Shown: positions 55,552 through 64,000 of the stretch, piece by piece
Layout: every line of letters begins with the position of its first letter
Numbering within the stretch: position 1 is the stretch's first letter
Source: UBA11346 sp038060575
Lineage (GTDB): Bacteria; Planctomycetota; UBA11346
Assembly (NCBI GenBank): GCA_964652775.1
Contig: CAZZAM010000005.1
Coordinates: forward strand, 1 to 64,000
DNA length: 64,000 nucleotides
Reading direction: 5' to 3'
The notes under the pieces: generated by a model
The model's database searches: none
What the model saw: only the letters and a program-made list of their open reading frames with translations
What the model was told of the DNA's origin: nothing
Translations under genes and position numbers: made by a program

Positions 55552-57567
55552 CTATTTCTTTTTGACTGCCTCGCTCCGCAGCTCGACCTTTTTGCCATCG
55601 CCGCCATCCGCAGCGAAGGCTTTGGCCTCGACGATAATCTCCTTACCGGTGGAGCTGACAAACTTGAGGTAGGTGATATTGGGACATTCATCACTGACAT
55701 TTTCAAGCCGAACGACGTTTTTCCCTTCTTTGAGGCGCGCCCTGCCGGTCGGCACCTCGGTAAAGACGGTCCAGCCGCCGGTCGTATCGACCTTGAACTC
55801 GTTGGTGGGCGTAATCAGTTCGCCATTGACCCGCACCTGCCGAACTGATGGGACCAAAGAGCCTTGGGCGAGAATGACCTCGTAATCGCCAGCAGGCGCT
55901 TCGACATTCCAGTCAACCCAGTGACCCTTCGGTGAGAACAAGAGGATGTCCTCATTGCGCTTGGAAAATGTCTTCTGCACCTTGCCACCACCTTCAGCGG
56001 TGATCGCAAGCGACGACACATCAATCGGTTTTGTTCCGTTGGCCGAGAAGCGCAGGAGCTTCATCCAGAAACTAGTCGTATCGAGGCTGGTCAAACGGAT
56101 CGTGTTTTTGCCCGCCTTCAATTCGACCTGCACCGGCAGATCGGCCTTACCCCAGTAGCCGTAGGTTCCCCAGCCACCGGTATAGGCGAAGGTGACGGCC
56201 GACAGTTCGGGAATTGCTTGCCCGTTCACCGTAATTGCGCGCTGCGGGTAATAGCTGGAACTGTAAAACATCGTCGCCGTATAGGTTCCTGCCGAGGGAG
56301 CATCCACAGTGTACTCAATCCAATGGCCTTTGGTATTCCAGCGTCCGATCCATTCGCTCTTCAGTTTTTCTTTGGTCTCGGTTGGCTTCAACTCACCCGG
56401 CGTATCTGGGAACTTCTTCAACGCGGCCATGCCCGCTTCTTTGGTTGTCTCCTCTGCTGCTGGCGTGCCAAGGTCATCATTGGTTGCCGAACCGCCGGCC
56501 TTCATGTCGACCTCGACTCGGCTGACCGGACCGTCTACCTCCCATGCATTCACTGATTTGACCTCCAGCACATTCGCACCGCCGTGCAGCTTCCAGTCGA
56601 ACTCTGCCTTAACGCTGCGCCAAGAGCCATTGTCCACGCGCGCGCGGAACGTCTTGAAATTAGGCGTCATGGTCTTGACCGACACAGCCAATCCGGCAGC
56701 CGATTGCTGGAGCGTCAATGCCGCCTGATTGATCGGGAAATACGGATCCTTTAACGGATCCTTCACCGGCTCGCCCTTGCCACGAATCTTCGCCTGCTTC
56801 GAGAACTCATCGTGAATGATGAACATCTTGTCATAATCAAAACGTTGATCGATGAGGTTGGTATTGGGGTGATAGCCGATGACATCCATGCGGGTGTCGA
56901 ACTCGGCGTTCTTGGACTTCTTCGATTTGTCACTAACTAAGCGGTAGGTCGAATTCTTCCCGCCATTGCGATAATAATCCTCGCGCAACTCAGCGTTGGT
57001 CATCGGTGTTCCTTCTGGTCCGGTGACGTAGTGCGCGTTGTTGGCATCAATGTACACCCACTTTTCGTACTGATTGGACCACATCTCGTTCCAGGTGTGG
57101 CCATTGTGCGACACCATGCGGCAGACCCAGCCCATGGCCGCTGCGGTTCCGTTCAATACGCATGCATACTGCTCGCAGTAGAACCGTTCTTCGCCCTTCT
57201 GATACTCGACGATCTTCACCGCGCTCGCCTCTTCACGGTGCAGGCGCGGATCGCCGTACTCCCACAGCCGGGCGACATACTTGGCGAGTAACAGTTGCCG
57301 ATCAAACTCGGTTGAACCAGCGCGGACCATCTCATCTAGACGCAGGTCATCACGCAGTGCCCGCAGCCGGGGGTCATCCTGCTGCCAGATCATGCGCTCT
57401 GAAAAGGTTGATGACACCACGGGAATCGATTTCAGCAGTTTGATCGTCCCGGTACCGCCACCGACCGATACCGTAGCTCCCTGTTGCAATGACTCGCCAC
57501 CCCCGAGCAGGCTCGCCAAAGCGAGGGCGCTGACGATGAGTGACAGGTGAAGGTGGCGCATCAGCAT
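55552..57567 (-). CDS. Secreted transglutaminase-like protein with C-terminal modules
   Basis: 671-aa protein with a signal peptide (HLHLSLIVSALALASLLGG). The papain-like transglutaminase core has C131 (FYCEQYACVLNG), H157 (NGHTWNEMW) and D174 (YIDANN). The C-terminal half has two galactose-binding/CBM-like beta domains (ITVNGQAIPELSAV..., QVRVNGELITPTNEF...) with WTxYxxV-type repeats. It may cross-link or hydrolyse cell-surface protein or peptidoglycan peptides. ATG 57567 has GAGG upstream; ATG 57561 is alternative. C-terminal lysine-rich tail. Confidence 0.75.
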   Translation of the reverse strand: MLMRHLHLSLIVSALALASLLGGGESLQQGATVSVGGGTGTIKLLKSIPVVSSTFSERMIWQQDDPRLRALRDDLRLDEMVRAGSTEFDRQLLLAKYVARLWEYGDPRLHREEASAVKIVEYQKGEERFYCEQYACVLNGTAAAMGWVCRMVSHNGHTWNEMWSNQYEKWVYIDANNAHYVTGPEGTPMTNAELREDYYRNGGKNSTYRLVSDKSKKSKNAEFDTRMDVIGYHPNTNLIDQRFDYDKMFIIHDEFSKQAKIRGKGEPVKDPLKDPYFPINQAALTLQQSAAGLAVSVKTMTPNFKTFRARVDNGSWRSVKAEFDWKLHGGANVLEVKSVNAWEVDGPVSRVEVDMKAGGSATNDDLGTPAAEETTKEAGMAALKKFPDTPGELKPTETKEKLKSEWIGRWNTKGHWIEYTVDAPSAGTYTATMFYSSSYYPQRAITVNGQAIPELSAVTFAYTGGWGTYGYWGKADLPVQVELKAGKNTIRLTSLDTTSFWMKLLRFSANGTKPIDVSSLAITAEGGGKVQKTFSKRNEDILLFSPKGHWVDWNVEAPAGDYEVILAQGSLVPSVRQVRVNGELITPTNEFKVDTTGGWTVFTEVPTGRARLKEGKNVVRLENVSDECPNITYLKFVSSTGKEIIVEAKAFAADGGDGKKVELRSEAVKKK

Positions 57568-57789
57568 AGGTGGAGACCTCTGGCCACAGCAGTATCCACG
57601 TGGCACCGACTGGAATGAGAATGCCAGTGTACGGAACTGCTGTGTGTGAATGCACCGGTAGTCAGACAGACTCCATCATATATGAAAACACCCGCAGGAT
57701 GGACGCCAACCCGCCAACATGACGGCCTAGGCACTAGCTGGGCGTGATCCCCGCAGCACCTCGGCGTCCACGCTTGGCCTACGTGCAGA

Positions 57790-58893
57790 TCAGAACCACT
57801 TATCGCGCATGTAGGTCGCCGGCTCGGCGCTGGCGTCAAGCATGGTCATGAACATCTCCATGCGCGGGCTGAATCGCTCTTTTTTTCCCCAGTGCAGGAA
57901 CATCTCAATCACCGCCAAAGATTCTTCATGCATGGTGGGATAGTCGCGCGGATGGTCTGGCGACGTTCCATTGGGCTGCTCAAAAATGGGCGAGAGCGCT
58001 CCCGATGCTAGGCTGGTCATCGTCGCTAGATTCGCCGGACACAACCAAGTCGCAGCAGGGTTCGACGCCATTGCCATACGCGGATCCGAGGCCAGTCCTC
58101 GCTCGGTGTAAAACTGACTGAGCCGTTCACGATAAGCCAAAATGCGTTTCCGATGCAGATCGAACATGCCGTGGCACGGTGGCAAAATCGTCGACGGCGT
58201 GGGATGTGAATGCATGTGCAATGCCAGATCAGCACCCTCGCGCGCAACCAGCTTCAGCAGTGCCGTCGCTTCGGCGGTGCGAATATCACCGGGCGTCGCA
58301 TCGTGCATGATGTTGTAGCCATCATCGTTCGGATAACCGCCGAGGAACGATACCGCCTTGGGATCAAGCGGCTGATAGCGCTTACACGCTGGATATCCAA
58401 TCGATCTGCCATCTTTCCATACCCCTTGGTTGATCCGTAGCGCTTCAGCTTCGGCAACACCAATCATCGAGGCTGGCGTACGTGCGCGTCCGTCCGGATT
58501 CAATGCCGGAATAATGATGAGGCGATAACCGCGAGCCAATTCGGCCAATGCGCTGCGATCTTTTCCGGCATAGTCCCGTCCGGTTTCCATGATCTGAATG
58601 AGTTGCAACGCGCCGTTTGTGGCTTCGGCTTCGGAGCCATGACATCCAGCCACAATCATTACGACCTGCGGTTCGTTGGTTTCGTCCTTATACACCCGTG
58701 GATCGTTGCAGCCGATCGCACCTGAGAGATTCGCTGTCGGAACATGGCGAGTTGGCGTCCCATACGACACCATATGGACCGGACGGCCACCAGCCGATTG
58801 GGTTAAGATTTCTGCCTGCCCTGTGCGTACTGAGCGCACCGTGGCGTCGATTTGGGCGATAGTGGTTCGCCACCAAGCGGGTTCCTGAGCCAT
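57790..58893 (-). CDS. M14-family zinc carboxypeptidase-like protein
   Basis: 367-aa peptidase-fold protein. Zinc ligands H85 and E88 (GCHGSEAE), the NPDGRAR segment and the third histidine in LALHMHSHPTPS match M14; a catalytic-Glu candidate lies in IFEQPNG. No signal peptide is seen, so it may be cytoplasmic or use a non-classical route. M14 relatives trim peptidoglycan stem peptides or protein C-termini. ATG 58893 follows GGAGA; the frame is open 14 codons further. Confidence 0.82.
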   Translation of the reverse strand: MAQEPAWWRTTIAQIDATVRSVRTGQAEILTQSAGGRPVHMVSYGTPTRHVPTANLSGAIGCNDPRVYKDETNEPQVVMIVAGCHGSEAEATNGALQLIQIMETGRDYAGKDRSALAELARGYRLIIIPALNPDGRARTPASMIGVAEAEALRINQGVWKDGRSIGYPACKRYQPLDPKAVSFLGGYPNDDGYNIMHDATPGDIRTAEATALLKLVAREGADLALHMHSHPTPSTILPPCHGMFDLHRKRILAYRERLSQFYTERGLASDPRMAMASNPAATWLCPANLATMTSLASGALSPIFEQPNGTSPDHPRDYPTMHEESLAVIEMFLHWGKKERFSPRMEMFMTMLDASAEPATYMRDKWF

Positions 58894-58969
58894 GATTGAT
58901 TCTCCAAAGGCACTGCTAACGCCCCTGCCTATCACGACTCAGTGCCTGCACAAATCGATGTCGGTACGA

Positions 58970-61213
58970 TTATTCCTTGGGAAGGTCGGGCAGATCACGC
59001 TTGCCATCCCCATTGAAGTCACCCTGCATGTACTGCTGGAGATTGAGGCTACACCCCAGGTCCTTACCGTCTCTCGCCTTGTTGTGCCCGGGACTGGTCT
59101 CCAACAGCTTGAGATTCCAGGTGAAATCTGTCTTACTGCCCCAGTTGGCGATGCTGACCGGGAAATCCGACAGCTCCTTGAGCGGCGGATCGAAGGTGAT
59201 CGTGCTGTACGTTTCTTTGCCTGGAGCCACACCAACCGCCGTCACCGTTCGGCAGACGCCATCAAACGAGAGTTCAATGTGGTCGCCGACCGCGATGTCC
59301 TTGCCGACTTGTCCCCACACCACCAGATAACTGCGCGTACTGATGGACATGGAACCAAAGTGACTAACCGCAAAAAATATCGGAGCATTCGTGAACTGCG
59401 GATCAGCAACTATCCCATGTTGTTCAAACCCAAATTTATTCTGGAGGTCGGTGAACCCGACCCCCCAAACCAACTTGAGGTCCCACACAGCGTCTGCTTC
59501 GGTGCCGCTTTTAGTCACTGTATAAATCGTGGCGATGGGATTCCCCGCTCCGCCAGACCACAACAGATTATAATCAGCCGATGCTGAACGCAGACTCTGA
59601 ATTTGGTACAGCGGCACGCGGTGCAACGGTGCGATGACGTTGTCGTGCACCGAGAATCCGGTCCCGCCCCAGTTGGTCGGACTGAGTGCGGTTGCGCAAA
59701 CGGTGTTATGGGTGAACTCGCAGACATCGGGCGAACACGATTCAAACTCCTTAACCCGCTTGCTGCGTTCGTCGGGCTTTAAGCCAGCCAGGTTGTACAC
59801 GGGGCGGCCAGATTCGCCGCCCACAATCGCACTCGCCGCATGCGAGCCAACCATGAAATTGTTGATCAAATGGACATTCTTCATCCCTTCCGACATCATC
59901 GTCTGACCACCATTCAGGAGCACATTGTCTTCAATCCACACGCCATCGACATCGGTCCAGAACTGGATGTTGTCGGGATGGCCATAGCGGAAATTGTCGT
60001 GGAAATAGTTACGCCTGATGCGCAGATCACGAACGCCGTTGGCGGCGTCGAAGCCATCAACCGTACACCAGCCCACGTCGTTCTCCTCAACCACGCAGCC
60101 GGTACCACCAGACATGACGATACCGTTGCTCACCTCACGAAAGATGGAACGTCGCACCGTGACCCGTTGTGGTTTCATCAATCCGACGCCGTAGCCAATA
60201 CAATCGTGGATGTAGCAGTTTTGAATGGTGCTGTCGGCTAGACTGACGTTGTGGCCGAGGCCCTGGCCGGTGGAAAAACATATCTCCAAACCATCGATAA
60301 CAACGTAACTAACCTTGTTAGGCGATACGCACTCACCACGCACGAGACATTCCACGATCGGCTGTTCGCCATCCATGGCCGTGGGCCAAATCCAACAGCG
60401 CCAACCCTGCTCGGTCTTGCGAAAGGCACACTGACCGGGAGCGACGATTCCGACCGGATGATTCTCAAACCAATAGGTATCGCGCTTGGGATCAATGTCA
60501 GCATAGCCCGACCAATCCTTCTCGAGAGTGATCTGATGTGCTGATGGATCGTAGGTGAATCCCGGCTGTGTCGTTGCCCCACCGCCGGCGTTATAATAGG
60601 TCATCAACGTCCAGCCTGCGTAGGCTTGCGCGTCAGTTGCGGTCAGATTCTGAGCATCAGTAAAAACGCGGCGACCAGTTGCAGTCTGTGGTTGCCATAA
60701 TCCGACTGAGGGGAGACGTGATTTTTTGTATACGACCCGTTTGCGGCTGGATTCAATCAGTCGTTCCGGTTTAGAGGTCACGTCGGCCACGTAGAGCTTG
60801 TCGAACTGCTCGTTGCCGAGTGCGTCCGCTTTGCTGCAGCGCTTCCAACCGGTGACCGGGTCAGCACCAGTGACGATCACGCGTTCGCCAGGCACTGCCT
60901 TGATCGTGAGCGGCTTGTCCTTCTCGCCACTCTTGGCTATCGCCACTGTTTCACGGTAGATTCCCGCCTTGATCAGCACCGTGATTCCTGGGCCAGCTTT
61001 GCGTATCGCCGCCGAGATGGTCTTGAATGGAAGATCCACAGTACCCGGATTGGTGTCGGCTGCCTGCGGATGATGCTGCTCAACCGTGATAGTGGACATA
61101 GGATCATTGGCAGGTGAAGCCATCGGTGCGTCGGCTGCGCAGACCAAGGCGGTCGCCAGACATGAGCTAACAACAACAGCATAGGCGTGGAGGGTTGCGG
61201 TCGTGATGAACAT
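58970..61213 (-). CDS. Secreted right-handed beta-helix protein with EF-hand-like tail
   Basis: 747-aa protein with a signal peptide (MFITTATLHAYAVVVSSCLATALVCAAD). A parallel beta-helix (about 60-520) shows the usual start DTNPGTVDLPFKTISAAI (a DUF1565-like segment) and repeats such as VTVRRSIFREVSNGIVMSGGTGCVVEENDV. The end is a single EF-hand/dockerin-like loop GDFNGDGKRDLPDL. The fold suggests a polysaccharide lyase or adhesin. ATG 61213 is chosen for the signal; the frame is open 42 codons upstream. No catalytic residues can be named. Confidence 0.75.
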   Translation of the reverse strand: MFITTATLHAYAVVVSSCLATALVCAADAPMASPANDPMSTITVEQHHPQAADTNPGTVDLPFKTISAAIRKAGPGITVLIKAGIYRETVAIAKSGEKDKPLTIKAVPGERVIVTGADPVTGWKRCSKADALGNEQFDKLYVADVTSKPERLIESSRKRVVYKKSRLPSVGLWQPQTATGRRVFTDAQNLTATDAQAYAGWTLMTYYNAGGGATTQPGFTYDPSAHQITLEKDWSGYADIDPKRDTYWFENHPVGIVAPGQCAFRKTEQGWRCWIWPTAMDGEQPIVECLVRGECVSPNKVSYVVIDGLEICFSTGQGLGHNVSLADSTIQNCYIHDCIGYGVGLMKPQRVTVRRSIFREVSNGIVMSGGTGCVVEENDVGWCTVDGFDAANGVRDLRIRRNYFHDNFRYGHPDNIQFWTDVDGVWIEDNVLLNGGQTMMSEGMKNVHLINNFMVGSHAASAIVGGESGRPVYNLAGLKPDERSKRVKEFESCSPDVCEFTHNTVCATALSPTNWGGTGFSVHDNVIAPLHRVPLYQIQSLRSASADYNLLWSGGAGNPIATIYTVTKSGTEADAVWDLKLVWGVGFTDLQNKFGFEQHGIVADPQFTNAPIFFAVSHFGSMSISTRSYLVVWGQVGKDIAVGDHIELSFDGVCRTVTAVGVAPGKETYSTITFDPPLKELSDFPVSIANWGSKTDFTWNLKLLETSPGHNKARDGKDLGCSLNLQQYMQGDFNGDGKRDLPDLPKE

Positions 61214-61653
61214 GGCGGCGGTCACTCCGGTAGCGATAGTAACTGGTAGTATCAACGTGCTGCTCACTATGATATCAATGTCCGGCAAAAGACAGAGGCG
61301 AGGCAGGTGGGTAAAGTTCGCTGTCAGCGTCAACGCCACTTACCCAAGTTGACTGAATTCCGCGCCAGGCAATTCCCTTTTGCCCAAACGATCGCGCTAA
61401 GACATCCAAGGCTGGCCTGGATGCTTTTGCTTCGTGGTACCATGCACTTCGAACCCCGACCCTAAGAGGCCAATATCGTCTTGAAGTTCACTGCCGATGT
61501 TGTGACAACCCACCTGGTGGATGCCCATGACTTCCCTCATCCATCCCCTAGAATCCTGATCATGCTAGGCCGTGTTCGGATTCATAGATCAGTGCAAGGG
61601 GGCCATTCGCTTACCCGATACGGAGTCCTCCGGAAGTCTGTTTTCGAGTTCAC
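61214..61653. other. 440-bp divergent spacer without a gene
   Basis: The region lies between the beta-helix gene and the sensor kinase, which point away from it. It should hold two promoters. It contains a 7-bp stem (TGGGTAA/TTACCCA, about 61306-61344) and a terminator-like stem CATCCAAGG-CTGG-CCTGGATG followed by CTTTTG (about 61404-61430). No reading frame with a convincing start or codon pattern was found. A small RNA is possible but not supported. Confidence 0.5.
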
Positions 61654-63912
61654 ATGACCGACCCAATTCCCGCACATGTTCCAACCGAGCGCCGCCCAAC
61701 TACCTCACTCGTGCGTCGCCTATTCCCGAGTTTGGTCGTCTTGGTGCTGATCCCGTTGTGTGCTGCGGTGGTGCTTCTGTGGCATCAGCATCAAGAACGG
61801 ATGGAAGAGCTCATCGCTGAAGAAGCCGCAAGTATGACCAAGGATCTGGAGATGATCCTCAGTCTTCAGGCTGCTGGGTTGGCGACCGTCATCCAACCCA
61901 TCGCCGCCGACGTCCGCGCTCAGCAGAATTTGAGTGATGCCAACGCGGATGACTTGCTGCGCGCGTGGCGTCCAGTGTTTGCAGCAATGCAACGTGACAA
62001 TCACGTCACGCATCTGTATTTCTATGACCGGAATCGCGTCTGTCTTCTCAGAGTCCACGCTCCCGATCAGCGCGGCGACCGCATTGACCGCCACACCATA
62101 CTCGAGGCTGAACACACCGGTAAGATGTCCTATGGTATGGAGTTTGGGCCGCGCGGCACCTTTACCCTGCGGGTGGTTCAGCCGATCTTTGGCAACGGAA
62201 AGATCATTGGCTATGTCGAAGTGGGTAAGGAAATCGAGAAGGCCCTACGTACACTGCACGGCCTCAAGGCAGGTTGGAGTCAGCTGGCCGTCGTCGTCCA
62301 GAAGGCCCGTCTCGATCGGCAAGCCTGGGAAAAAAATCAAAGCCAACATGGACGCGAAGCCAATTGGGGCCGCTTGCATCACTATGTTGTCGTGTTCGCC
62401 TCCCAAGGTCACCTGCCCGATGCGTTTGCCGCCTGGGTGGATACGCCCAGCAACATGTCCGTGCCCCATCGGGGAGAAACGGAAGTCGTCCACGCAGACA
62501 AACTCTGGCGGATCTTACCGACGCCGTTGCTGGATGTCTCGGGGGCGCGAATCGGCGATCTGCTGGCGATGCGCGATATCACCGAGAATCAGCACGCTCT
62601 GATCCGGCAATTGGTCGTGAGTGTCATCCTAGGCCTCCTGCTCTTGGGACTGGTGCTGACCTTCATTTACAGGCTGCTGGCCCGTGCCGATCTCCGGATC
62701 AGCGCCCAGCAGGCCCTGGTTCGCAATGAACGCTGGCGTCTGGCCAGTATCATCGAGGCCACCCGTGCCGGCACCTGGGAATGGGATATCAGAACGGGTT
62801 CTGTCATCATCAGTGAACGCTGGGCGCACATGCTTGGCTATAGTTGCGAAGAATTGGGGGCCATGAACCGCAGCACCTGGGAGGGCCTCTTCCATCCAGA
62901 TGATCTGCGCACTGCCAAGGAACTGCTGGATCGACATTTTTCCGGAGCACTGCCCTTCCTCGTCCATGAGGGCCGACTGAAACACAAGGATGGACACTGG
63001 GTGTGGATCCTTTGCCGTGGCCGCTGTTTAAACCATACGGACGTCAACGAGCCGCAATTGATGTTCGGAACCCATATGGACATCACCGCGCGCAAGGAGA
63101 GCGAAGAAGAGCGCGAACGACTGCGTAAAATGCAACAGGCCAGCGAGCGGGCAGAAATACTGCAGTCCAATCGGCTGGTCGCATTGGGCACGCTCATGGC
63201 TGGCCTCGCCCATGAATTCAATCATCCGGCCCAGGTGGTGCTCCTCAATCAGCGGTCGCTGCGCGCCATCGTCGAGGCCTGCGTTGCGGTAGCCAAGACC
63301 CAACCGGGAAATGCCAGCGGGTTGCTGACCTGGAACGAAATCGCTGAGCTGGCGCCGTCGTTGCTCGATGACATGGAGTTAGCAACTACGTATCTGCAAG
63401 AACTCATCGAAAATGTCAGAGGCTACGCTAGCCCAAACGATAACGAAAGTGACCGCATCGACAGTGCCGTCATGATCGCCGTTTCCGTAGCGTCCCTGCG
63501 CTTGGTCTCGTCCTATGCCAGACGCCGCCAAGTCGCGCTCGCAAGCCCGCTCATCGGTGCCACAACCGTCGCGAACGTGGGCTGCAGTCGACTCCAACAA
63601 GTGGTGGTGAACCTGCTGATCAACGCCATCCAGGCCAGCAAACCAGGCGATACCGTCAGCCTCGAACTGGATCAAGCTGATGGAACCAATCGCCTGATCA
63701 TCTCGGATGCTGGTGGTGGCATCGATCCGCAGGTGATTGATCGTTTAGGAAAACCCTTCGTCACGACTAAGAGCTCCACCGGTGGAAGCGGACTCGGCCT
63801 CTATATCTGTCATCTGCTCGTGACCGAACTGGGCGGAACTCTGGCGCTGGCGCCCCGTCTGCCCCACGGTACCAGAGCCTGCGTTGAATTCCCCTATCCG
63901 AGAACGACATGA
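61654..63912 (+). CDS. Sensor histidine kinase with CACHE-type and PAS domains
   Basis: 752-aa membrane kinase. Helix 1 (about 25-43) and helix 2 (about 321-341) flank a periplasmic double-CACHE-like sensor (GMEFGPRGTFTLRVVQPIFGNGKIIGYVEVG). A PAS fold follows (RAGTWEWDIRTGSVIISERWAHMLGYSCEELGAMN), then the dimerisation helix with H520 (MAGLAHEFNHPAQ) and the ATPase (VVNLLINAIQASKPGD, DAGGGIDPQVIDRLGKPFVTTK, GGSGLGLYICHLLV). Its stop overlaps the start of a response regulator, its likely partner. The signal is unknown. Confidence 0.9.
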   Translation: MTDPIPAHVPTERRPTTSLVRRLFPSLVVLVLIPLCAAVVLLWHQHQERMEELIAEEAASMTKDLEMILSLQAAGLATVIQPIAADVRAQQNLSDANADDLLRAWRPVFAAMQRDNHVTHLYFYDRNRVCLLRVHAPDQRGDRIDRHTILEAEHTGKMSYGMEFGPRGTFTLRVVQPIFGNGKIIGYVEVGKEIEKALRTLHGLKAGWSQLAVVVQKARLDRQAWEKNQSQHGREANWGRLHHYVVVFASQGHLPDAFAAWVDTPSNMSVPHRGETEVVHADKLWRILPTPLLDVSGARIGDLLAMRDITENQHALIRQLVVSVILGLLLLGLVLTFIYRLLARADLRISAQQALVRNERWRLASIIEATRAGTWEWDIRTGSVIISERWAHMLGYSCEELGAMNRSTWEGLFHPDDLRTAKELLDRHFSGALPFLVHEGRLKHKDGHWVWILCRGRCLNHTDVNEPQLMFGTHMDITARKESEEERERLRKMQQASERAEILQSNRLVALGTLMAGLAHEFNHPAQVVLLNQRSLRAIVEACVAVAKTQPGNASGLLTWNEIAELAPSLLDDMELATTYLQELIENVRGYASPNDNESDRIDSAVMIAVSVASLRLVSSYARRRQVALASPLIGATTVANVGCSRLQQVVVNLLINAIQASKPGDTVSLELDQADGTNRLIISDAGGGIDPQVIDRLGKPFVTTKSSTGGSGLGLYICHLLVTELGGTLALAPRLPHGTRACVEFPYPRTT

Positions 63913-64000
63913 ACTTCCTGATTGTTGAAGACGAAGCGGCGACGAGCCGCGCCCTCAGTGCCACGTTGGCGATCCAGGGACTTGGACGCAGCGATATCGC
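63909..64000 (+). CDS. Response regulator, N-terminal fragment cut by window end
   Basis: The first 30 residues (MNFLIVEDEAATSRALSATL...) are the start of a receiver domain with the acidic pair E-D-E at residues 7-9. The gene continues beyond the window. Its ATG overlaps the kinase stop (ATGA), making it the cognate partner of that kinase. The output domain cannot be seen. Confidence 0.85.
   Translation, partial: MNFLIVEDEAATSRALSATLAIQGLGRSDI

Overview
The window is a 64 kb stretch of GC-rich (about 60% by eye) bacterial chromosome carrying about 51 recognisable protein genes. No rRNA, complete tRNA, CRISPR array or transposase was seen. LPS and outer-membrane genes (kdsA, LptE-like and BamD-like proteins, two porins, a TolC/MFP/RND efflux set) show a diderm cell. 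The FHA-Ser/Thr kinase, sulfatase, secreted carbohydrate-active and beta-helix proteins, SpoIID protein and an NrpR-type regulator suggest a Planctomycetota or related PVC-type organism. That placement is an inference from gene content, not from a marker phylogeny.

Layout. 0-2.8 kb: a probable ZTP riboswitch ahead of glyA, then bpt, and hpf on the other strand. 2.8-5.6 kb: an alpha/beta hydrolase and argS (minus strand), then a large inverted repeat. 5.7-12.3 kb: tightly packed plus-strand genes, namely an ECF sigma factor with a membrane partner, der, plsY, a HAD hydrolase, a DciA-like protein, and BamD-like and LptE-like proteins. 12.5-15.3 kb: two tandem porin paralogues. 15.4-17.4 kb: an arsenic operon (arsR-acr3-arsC). 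17.5-18.5 kb: an orphan ketosynthase-like gene. 18.7-28.8 kb: an NrpR-type regulator, gltB, gltD and a hybrid sensor kinase with a THI5/SsuA-like sensor, all in one direction. 28.8-30.1 kb: gph-like and aat. 30.1-35.1 kb, minus strand: an IclR-type regulator, sulfatase, glycoside hydrolase and FHA-kinase. 35.3-41.5 kb: thrC, a coupled secreted protein, a CoA-binding protein, a transketolase-like protein without obvious cofactor motifs, a Cof-type phosphatase and a DUF4143 ATPase paired with a macro-domain protein. 42-51.5 kb: small envelope genes (DUF1439, PhnP-like, SpoIID, HEAT lipoprotein) and the efflux operon. 51.7-61.2 kb, minus strand: a large secreted propeller-like protein, kdsA, a TauE/SafE exporter, a transglutaminase, an M14 peptidase and a beta-helix protein. 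61.7-64 kb: a sensor kinase overlapping a response regulator cut by the window end.

The most interesting items are the NrpR-type regulator fused into a glutamate synthase operon with a palindrome just before its start codon; the THI5-like sensor kinase directly downstream; the riboswitch candidate before glyA; families of long inverted repeats between genes (two members exactly 155 bp); an 8-bp tandem repeat in the 5' end of the SpoIID gene that could shift the reading frame; and a likely cofactor-less transketolase relative. Both leucyl-transfer enzymes of the bacterial N-degron pathway (bpt and aat) are present.
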